From positions 40,811,111 to 40,875,110 of the forward strand of contig OY997593.1 in assembly GCA_963921825.1 (NCBI GenBank): a stretch of DNA of 64,000 nucleotides. The letters run 5' to 3'. Below the pieces are notes generated by a model. That model made no database searches, had not been told where the DNA came from, and was given only the letters and a program-made list of their open reading frames with translations. Source of the DNA: Erodium maritimum (Eukaryota; Streptophyta; Magnoliopsida; Geraniales; Geraniaceae). How positions within the stretch are numbered: the first letter of the stretch is position 1; every line of letters begins with the position of its first letter. A program made the translations under genes and the position numbers. Positions 56,469 through 64,000 of this stretch are shown here, piece after piece.

Positions 56469-57202
56469 TTTTAAATATGATTCATTAGTTGGTTGGCCAT
56501 GACCTCTTAATGAAAGGCTTTTATGGGATTAGCTACCCCATAAATTACCTTTCTATCCCTATTAGAGAGCCTATAAAATACCAACCTACTAAGTCATATT
56601 CCATATACTTACAAACATTTCACATATCAAATACCATAGATCGAAATCACTTTCTCTCCTAATTACGTCTTCATTCTTCCTTAGTCCTGGTGATTTCTCT
56701 ACACGGAGTTGAGTTCGCTGACGTTAGTCGTTGTATCCTGGGAGACCGCTGCCCATACGGGGCAGTCAAGTGTCTTAAGGAGACAGGAGTACCTGGACTC
56801 GACTAAACCCGAATTTCCTATTCCGTAATCAGTAAGCTAGCTGATCGGTAAAGGTTATTCTATTATTTTAATTTGTTAATTTGTTTATTTGAATTTGTTT
56901 ATCGTCAATATACTAACCTATATTCCCTACAATCTTAGGACAGCTTGATTACAAGGTGTATTGACAGATGAACAGGTTCAATTTTGGGTGAAGGAGGTTC
57001 ATTTTTTGTGTAAAGACCGCCTCGATTTAAAGTTTTAATGGTATTAAATTTTATCGAGTTGAAACGTCGGAGTTGGGAGCGAGCCGAATATTTGGAACGA
57101 GTTCGAATTTAAAAGAAATTCAAAAAAAAAGGAATAGAAGCGGACTGGGCAAGACGAGGTCTGGGCCCAAGCCCGCTCGCACTCCAGCTTCGGGCCCAAG
57201 CC

Positions 57203-57217
57203 CGGCTATTTAAGCCC
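57203..57217 (+). promoter_or_regulatory. Probable LTR promoter (TATA box)
   Basis: CGGCTATTTAAGCCC lies just upstream of a pyrimidine-rich transcribed-leader-like stretch beginning TAGGGTTTCGGTTCAGACTC. Spacing of about 30 bases fits a plant RNA polymerase II promoter. The long Ser/Pro/Arg-rich frames just downstream (57219-57955, two phases) look like leader sequence, not genes. Confidence 0.5.
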
Positions 57218-59019
57218 TTTGTTCTTAGGGTTTCGGTTCAGACTCTCCTCCTTCGCCCAGCTTCACCTCCCCTTTCGTTCACTCGCGTCTTCTTCCTCCC
57301 TCACGCCACCACCGAACACGCCTCCCCCTCTTCTCCTTCGTCACGATCGCCGCCCTTCCCGTTGCTCCGAACCACCATCCCCGACCTTCCCTTTCCCTCA
57401 CCAGCCGCCATCCTCTCCGTACAACTGTCCCCGTCACCATCTCAATCTTCCCCGTCTACATCCCCGAGCACCACCGACCCTCGATCCCGACCTCGCCGCC
57501 GAGCTCCGTCCCGAGCGTGGCCGAGTCTCCGCGCTCGACGTCACCCTCACCCTCCTCAGATCTTGTCTCCCTCCTCCTCCATCGTCACCGTTCGGACCTG
57601 CCGCCGCCGCGCCCCTCGCGAACCTCCCCCCTTCTTCTCCGTTCAGACGCGCCGCCGCGTCATCCTCGGATCTCTCGAACCACGCCCGTACCGGCCAGCT
57701 CTGGTTCGCCGGCCACCAGAGAAGCCACCTTCCCCCGCGGCGTCCCCTCCTTTTTACGGTGAGACCTCGGCCGGCAACACCTTCACCGTTGCCGGTCGGA
57801 TCCTGACCAAATCTCTGCTCTTCTCCCTGTTTTCGTTTCTTTCCCGAGTTTTGAGCTGTGGATCTGGACGGTTTTTGATTATGAAAGTAAAGAAATCAAA
57901 AGAAAAAGGGTTTTCGGGTCAGATCTGTGTTAATCAAAAGAAAATTTGGGCTTAGGAACAGAAACCGTGTTTTGAAACGAAAATTAAATTAAAGAGTTAA
58001 AGAAAGGAGGTTTTAGAAGAAAAGAAATTAAAAGCAGTTTGGTTTTAAAACGGTTTCTGAGCTGTAGAACGTTTTTGGTACCGGGACGAATAAAACGGAC
58101 TTGGAACGGCACAAAAGCTGAGCGGGAATCGGGCCTCGGGATTCGTGTCTTGGACCCCGTACATTGGGATCTGTGCCCCGGAACCCGTGTCTCGGGAACC
58201 GTGCCACGAAAACCGTACCTCGGGAAATGTGCATCGGGTTCTGTGCTCTGGATTCGGGTGCTCGAACCCGATTCATCGTTTAATCCCGCTCGAGTTTAAA
58301 AGACAACTGTTAAACCTAAATCGAAACCGTCATCACCTTTAATTTATCTTTGAAACCGGTTTTAATTGTGGCTTTCGTTTGAAATTAGAGTCCGGCTTCG
58401 ATCGAAGAGAAGACCGGATTTAAACCCAGACGCGGACCTCGCTCTAGAAGACGGTGTTGGCCCGGTCGTCAGCAGCTAGGAGACGCTGCTGTGGTATCGT
58501 CTTGAGGTAGGGAAAGTAGCGAATACCGGTTTAATTACGGAAAGTTACTAGTATGCATGCTAGGAATTAATAAAACTGGAAAGACGTTTATATCAGATAA
58601 TAACCGGACGTGTCGTAGTAACATGTAGGATGAGAACAACTAGCGTAGCCAATTGAACTACTAACATTTACGTTTCTGTCTTGGGAATTGATGTGCTGGT
58701 AGATCGGCCGTGTCGAACCGTAGGTTGCGTGTTGTTTGGTGGCCTGTTGTTGTTTGATGTGCTTGTCGTGTGAGTCGGTGTCGTTAGGGTTAATAGACAA
58801 GATTAGTATAACCGTTGAGCTTGTTGTTGATATGTGTGGGCGAGTGTGTCGTGCTTGTGTTGATGTGAACTCTTGGTTGTGTGATGGTCGGGTGAGTGAT
58901 AGACCGACGTGACTGGTTGTGGTAAGTTTGTTGGGCCTGTGAGCCGTGTTCGATCTGTTGCATTTCGATGCGTGATTTTAGTTTGTTGTGTGATCCTTGA
59001 GGGTAGTATTCCGGTTGTG

Positions 59020-59215
59020 TTGTGGGCCTACGGGTCGTTGTTTGGGGCCGACGGGTCGGGCCGACGGGCCATAATAGGGTAGAGGCCTACGGGTCGTATT
59101 GCATAGGGCCGACGGGTCGGAGCCGACGGGCCAAATTATAGCATAGTGGACCTACAGGTCGTGGTTGGGCCTGAGGGTCGTGTTGGGCCTACGGGTCGTG
59201 ATGGGCACTGGGTGC
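59020..59215. repeat. GGGCC(T/G)ACGGGTCG array in LTR
   Basis: About ten degenerate copies of GGGCCTACGGGTCGT or GGGCCGACGGGTCGG with spacers of varying length. Confidence 0.8.
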
Positions 59216-59925
59216 CGTGTTTCAACCTCGATGACCTATGGTCCTTTGGAGACGTTTCCTAGAGTCCCGACGAATGCGTCCTTGTAAGGACGTCTCCGGC
59301 ATTCTTGACGTTATACGTCTTTGTGACGTTATGCGCCTCCTCTGGATCGAGAGGTAGTCCGATGGATACTTGACCTACCGTTTGATATGATGATGTCGGG
59401 CTGTGTACAGTCGGCGGAGTTCTAGGATTGTAGTACGAGATGTGTGTGCTGATGGTTTCGGTGTTTGGTACGTTTGTTGTTTGGTTAATGTTTTCTTGTG
59501 TGAAAGTTATCGTTGAGAGTGTTGTAAATTTGGCTATGAACCCCGGTCGGTAGTTAGTCGTGCTGTACTAGTATGCCCTAATTGGACGGTTACTCGTGGT
59601 GGTGAGCCCATGTTCGTTACCTTAACTACTTTCTCTACTGGGCGAAAGCTCACCCCTTACATTGTTGATTTTCAGGTGTTGAGCGGGATTTGTACTAGCA
59701 GGACATAGCTGAGCTTGGGTGCTTGCGCGGGTCTTGTCTAGTCGGTCTAGTGACGTGCGTCTATTTTGAACCGAATTTTTGTATACTGGGTTTTGTGAGC
59801 TGTTAGCTTTGTCAATTGATTTATTATCACTTTCGAAATTTTATCCTTCGTAATTTTACCGTGTTTATTTATTATTTTAAGTGCACGTCTCGAATTCGGT
59901 CAAAACCGGATTTGGCTGAGCGTTG

Positions 59926-60235
59926 AAGTATAATAACCCTAGTTGGGTTCTATTTGTTTTGCTTTGTTTTCTGGGCCGTAGGTGCTGTACAAGACAAAAG
60001 CAAAAAATGAGCCCAAGAACCAATTCAGCCCAAACTTCTTATCAGCCCCATTTGTTACAAAAGCCAATACTGACGCAGAAGCAGAATTAGAAGCAGGCGG
60101 GTCAGGGTCTCGGCCCGGGTCCGCCACGCGGGTCAGGGTGTCGAACCGGGGCGGACCGCGGGTAGCTGGCTTGGGCCCTGGGCGATGGATCGGTTCGGCC
60201 TCTCTCGCGGGTCAGATCCGAACCGATTGGACAGA
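59926..60235. other. No gene seen; GC-rich with GCGGGTCAGGGT words
   Basis: Short frames on both strands that depend on repeated GGGTCAGGGTCTCGG and CGCGGGTCAGATCCG words. Possibly an LTR fragment. Not supported as coding. Confidence 0.4.
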
Positions 60236-61330
60236 TTTAAAAGAAGAAAAAAAATTGATTTTCTTTTAAAGAAAATCCATGTTGCTTCAAGAATTTTTTC
60301 TTTCATACGGAAATTAAAATAATTCTTGTACGAGTTTGAATTCATACGGAATTCGAGACAAGGGAAAGAAACTTGGATTATTCCTAAACGGTTTTCCCTT
60401 GTATCAAGAAACAAATTGGAATTAGTTCCTAAACGGTTTCTTGTTGATCGATCTTGTTTCTTAGAAACACGTGGAGATGATCAACTATTGTGGTTCAGTT
60501 CTAAACGTAGAACACGTATGAACACATTTTTGAATTCATACGGAATTCATGGTTAAGGGAAACGAACTTGGAATTTTTTCCTAAATGTTTTCCCAAAAAG
60601 AAACAAACTTGAAATTCTAATCCTAAACGTGTTTCTTAATTTATTTTTTCAAGAAGAAAACAAATTGGAATTAGTTTTCCTAAACGGTTTTCTAATTTGA
60701 AAAAAAAATGGCTTTCTTTTTAAAAGAAATAATTGTTTGCTTCAAGAATAATTTCTGAGGAAATTATATTCTCGAACAAATTTTGAATTCATACGGAATT
60801 CATGATCGAGGGAATAAACTTGGAATTTTAATTCCTAAACGTTTCCCAAAAGAAACTAACTTGGAATTTTAATTCCTAAACGTGTTTCTTAACTTTTCAT
60901 GAAGAAAATAACTTGGAACTAATTTTCCTAAACGGTTTTCTATTTTGAGAAAAAAAAACGTATTTTCCACAACGAATGGTGGAAAATAAAAAGAAAAGAA
61001 ATAAAAAGTTACATTTAAGGGAAATTAACGTTTGTTTCAAGATTAATTTTGAAGGAAATTACGTATTCTTGAACAAAGTTCGAATTCATACGGAATTCAA
61101 AAACGAGAGAAACGAACTTGGATTAAAATTCCTAAACGGTTTTCTCTAAATTTAGGACGGAAACAAAGTGGAATACTTCCTAAACGGTTTCTTACTTTCC
61201 CGAAATTATGAGAAGGATATAAATTGGAATTAATTCCAAAACGATTTCCTATTTTCAAAAACGTATTTTTCACAACGGATCGTGAAAAAAAAAGAAAAAA
61301 AAGGAAAGGTTCATTTTCTAAAAGTGATCA
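60236..61330. repeat. Degenerate large tandem repeat
   Basis: Three or four imperfect units of about 250-460 bp. Landmarks recur in order: GTTTGCTTCAAGAATAATTT, GGAAATTATATTCTCGAACA, GAATTCATACGGAATTCATG, GGGAAACGAACTTGGAATT, CCTAAACGGTTTTC, then AAAACGTATTTTCCACAACG in the later units. GAATTCATACGGAATTC is an interrupted palindrome present in each. No coding potential. Confidence 0.75.
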
Positions 61331-61977
61331 ATCGTTTTCTTGGAAAACACGTCAAGACGGTAAAATCCGTAAAGTACATCTGATTCGGTTCTAAAATGTA
61401 GAACACGTACGAATAGATGAAAATCAAACGTGTTTTCAACAACTAGAAGTTATCCGATTAAAGAATGACAAATTGAATATGTTCAATTTAGTCTTCATTG
61501 GAATAAAACTATACACGAACTTGAAAAGAGAAAATGAATACTTTCGACTTTCAACGTGCGAACGGTTAAACTTAATTAATCGATTCGAATTCCGTGATAC
61601 AAGTTAAATCGAACGTATCAATTTATTATCGACATGATTAGTTTGATCGGTGACCAATTAATCGGTTTCTGTTTTCATTATGAAACACGTTAGAACGATT
61701 AAATTTGGATTCTCAAATCAAGCTAATTTGTACTTTGACCAAGTTGAATGATTTCATTTTTGGATAATTATGAAAAGGGAAAACCTTTTGTATAATTACT
61801 TGTAAATGTGGGGGTCGGTCCCACTACACGGAATATTTCCGATCTACTAAGTAACTAAATGTTACATTGAGATCTAGTTGAGAAAAAGACATCCAAGGGA
61901 ATGTGACTGAAGCCCATTTAAAGGCGTTATGTGAAGGAAAAACCCATCCTAGTTGACTGGAGATCCCAAGATCTAGG
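61331..61977. other. No gene seen; retroelement-like AT-rich sequence
   Basis: Short frames only. The last ~160 bases (GGGGGTCGGTCCCACTACAC, GGAGATCCCAAGATCTAGG) resemble non-coding internal sequence of large retrotransposon derivatives, from memory of plant genomes; uncertain. Confidence 0.4.
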
Positions 61978-64000
61978 TGTTGGGTCTCGAGGTATGGTTG
62001 GAGATGAACCAACTCGCAGCGGAAAATCAATGAAAACCAAGAGACGATTAAACCGTGAAACAACTAACAAAGAATGGATTAACAAGAGAAAAATTCAGCA
62101 CTAGTTCTTACCAAAACAAGAACACCGGTTAACGAATGATTGGCTTGAGTCTCCAAGACGCCTACGTATCCACATGGGAATCAAAGCCACGTAGTTCTTC
62201 TCTTTGAGGACTCAAGAACACAAAAATGGAGGAGGAAACTAGCCAAACCCGAAATGGCCATGGAAGAGGGAGAGAAAATGTGTTTCCTATTCTTGTCTTG
62301 TGTTTGTTATGTTGAAAAAAGATGACTTAAACATAACAAAACCCATACTTGTCCAACTAAAGGCATGGGACAAGTATGGTGTCAAGTAAGGTGTAAATAG
62401 GACAAAGTATGGCAAGACAAGATTGGGTTAGGTGGTGAATCACCAACACCTTAATCCTTGTCTTGCTTACTTAGTACTAATTAATCAAGACTTGATTAAT
62501 TAGTTCCATGGGCCTTGGTTGCATGGGCCTTTCATGGGCCTCTTGGAACATGGCCCATGGCCATTTCCAACGAGGTCCCGTGATTCGCTCATCGCCTCCA
62601 AGCCTTCCATACCGGAAATGTCCAACATTATCCGACGCGATCAATCCCAAGACTCCAAGCCTTGTCTCGATCCGTAAAGTCCTATTCACTTACGGGCTCA
62701 TGACCCAAAACCCAGTTTTGGTCATATCCCGAGACAACTCCCTTTTGGCCATTCTCCATATATGTGTCAATGAGTTTCATCCTCCGGTGTGACCCTTAGG
62801 TTTATGCATGTCAATAGATCAACGTAAAATCCCATTTTACTTGATCCTATTTAAGTGGCAACTAACGAGACTTTAGTATTGCCTGACACTGCATAGCGAA
62901 TCGACCCTGTCGATTCTAACCTTTCCGTCGTCCCTGTCATTATCCTTTTATCTCCGATATCCTGATTGAGATAAGGCATAGAGCCGTCATCCTTATTATT
63001 CTCAATCACCGTTCCTTGATATGTGAGATGACTGAAGATATGATACCCAGTATCATGTGCATGGCCATGCTATTCTTCCAGTCACTCTCGATCAAGTGGC
63101 CGAGAACCGATATCTTTCCCATACCTTAGTATGAGGGATAAATCCCTTAGCCGTCTTTCGTGTCACTCATGTAGCCCGTCCCCAAGCCAATCCTGGCCGT
63201 TATGGAAGCCCTGTTACGGACAACGTTAGGCTCAGGTCAAACTCAGTTGTTGACTACATAGCGATCACAAAGACTCCTTGGTCTAAGGATACATAACAAG
63301 CTACAACACTGAATATGTTCATGACTTAATCTATGGCACATATTCAGGGCGGGTCGTCCAATATCATGTCCCACATGATATCTATGATTAGACTCCGGAA
63401 TCTCATTCCAATGACTAACAGAACGTAAGCCATAAAGAGCCATCTTTCATACTAGTCGCTTCTAGTGAAGCTTTGTTGACTAGGGACCCATCGAGTGTGA
63501 TCTATCTCGATCTATGGTTCTATTCGCATGGTGGGCATAGATCAGAGCACACATCGATATATTACTCCAACACATAAGTAATATAAAGCCGCTTTAATTT
63601 TATTGCTAACGATGATATATACATTTGGACATTTAGGATTGAACTACGGGCACTAAGACTAACACTAGGTTCAATGGGACAACCTAATTGCATAACCCGT
63701 GTACGGTCACTGTGGGGGTCCAACCCTGAGTCCATTCTTATGATGCAAACAAGTGACGTGTGAAGGATAAGCATGGCTTTTAATGATTCCTTGCATCAAG
63801 AGTGTTGAGCAAAGTGAATCACCTATGTGAGAGGAAGTGGGGTCGCTTCAAGGGTGACTATGAGGCTAGTCATCTTAAACTCTTGCAGAACCAGGCAGTG
63901 TCCATGACCATAACGGGCACACCAATGAGAACCAAACCGTGTTTGTTGGTATCTGTGTGGGGTATATCATCATCTGCACAAACAACAGAATAGTTCAAGG
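61978..64000 (-). mobile_element. LARD-like or copia-like LTR and non-coding internal region
   Basis: At 61978 TGTTGGGTCTCG starts a block with AACTCGCAGCGGAAAATCAA, the layout seen at the start of the copia LTR at 38765 (minus-strand LTR). Possible far ends are GTCCAACA at 62620-62627 (650 bp) or CTCCAACA at 63565-63572 (1.6 kb). From 62780 on the sequence is long, moderately GC-rich and without frames: GGTGTGACCCTTAGG, GACGTGTGAAGGATAAGCATGG, GGTCGCTTCAAGGGTGACTAT. I recall this type from non-coding large retrotransposon derivatives in eudicots. No target duplication or primer site found; it runs off the window. Confidence 0.45.

Larger units (their letters stand above)
50465..56931 (+). 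mobile_element. Copia-like LTR split by a MULE
   Basis: The two pieces 50465-50545 and 56478-56931 make a ~535-bp LTR that starts TGTTGGAAAAATG and ends TTCCCTACA, with a TATA-like CCTATAAAATACC near 56570. The flanking bases (GAAAT left, ATCTT right) do not form a duplication and no primer site follows 56931. It is therefore a decayed solo LTR or one end of a deleted element. Family assignment rests on the TGTTGG start and size. Confidence 0.6.
57009..59925 (+). mobile_element. Gypsy-type LTR of a related but distinct family
   Basis: Starts TGTAAAGACCGCC, the same beginning type as TGTAATAACCACTCC at 43995. Near its end it shows the family landmarks ACTAGTATGCCCTAATTGG, GGTGGTGAGCCCATG and a terminal GTCTCGAATTCGGTCAAAAC. 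It contains a ~20-30-bp GGGCCTACGGGTCGT / GGGCCGACGGGTCGG array (59020-59215), analogous to the arrays of the other LTRs. The right end is not exact, no duplication is found and no primer site follows, so it may be a truncated or solo LTR. Confidence 0.65.

Noticed and set aside
57219..57955. Two Ser/Pro/Arg-rich frames of ~195 codons downstream of a TATA box
   Set aside because: They lie in the pyrimidine-rich leader of an LTR, in two phases of the same strand; composition explains the open frames.

Overview
The window is plant nuclear DNA, most likely from a eudicot with a large, repeat-rich genome. The evidence is the transposon content: a CACTA (En/Spm) element with TNP2 and Transposase_24 genes, Ty3/gypsy elements with ~3 kb LTRs, a Ty1/copia element, L1-type LINEs with RRM-type ORF1, and Mutator-like elements with 9-bp target duplications. 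The retroelement primer sites match plant initiator tRNA-Met. I see no tRNA, rRNA or CRISPR and no single-copy host gene that I can defend. The species cannot be told from the sequence.

Layout, left to right. (1) 1-1315: tail of a plus-strand gypsy element (dead RT/RNase H fused to an LTR end). (2) 1316-27226: one large CACTA element, left end outside the window, broken by nested insertions. Its transposase (1382-7491) is split by a gypsy solo LTR (4098-7027, TSD TGATA). Downstream come an ORF1-only LINE (9097-11231, 16-bp TSD), a 1.55-kb TIR element (11623-13174, ~9-bp TSD) and an 11.1-kb composite gypsy element (13248-24375, TSD TATAA). The second CACTA gene (24625-26329) still shows clean intron borders. 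A subterminal repeat array ends at a probable TIR at 27226.

(3) 27227-50464: a tandem array of ~1.6-2 kb units rich in the motif AGTACTATG. At least two units carry an unrecognised minus-strand gene-like segment with a TATA-like box. A near-intact LINE (27614-34981, TSD CTGGTCCATT) interrupts it, and so does a copia element (38765-49144, TSD CTTGG). That copia has ~99% identical LTRs but a broken gag-pol, and holds another gypsy solo LTR (43995-47431, TSD ATGTC). (4) 50465-56931: a copia-like LTR split by a 5.9-kb MULE-like element (50546-56468, TSD TTTTAAATA) that carries minisatellites and a Ulp1/C48-like remnant. (5) 57009-64000: a further gypsy-type LTR, a degenerate repeat block and LARD-like non-coding retroelement sequence.

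The coding regions are therefore parts of mobile elements, mostly decayed. The best-preserved is ORF2 of the LINE at 28389-32089 (one frameshift). The most unusual items are the ORF1-only LINE, the young but coding-dead copia element, the composite gypsy element with two primer sites and a templated-filler junction, the MULE with a protease remnant and two kinds of array, and the unexplained tandem unit. I found no convincing new biological system beyond these.
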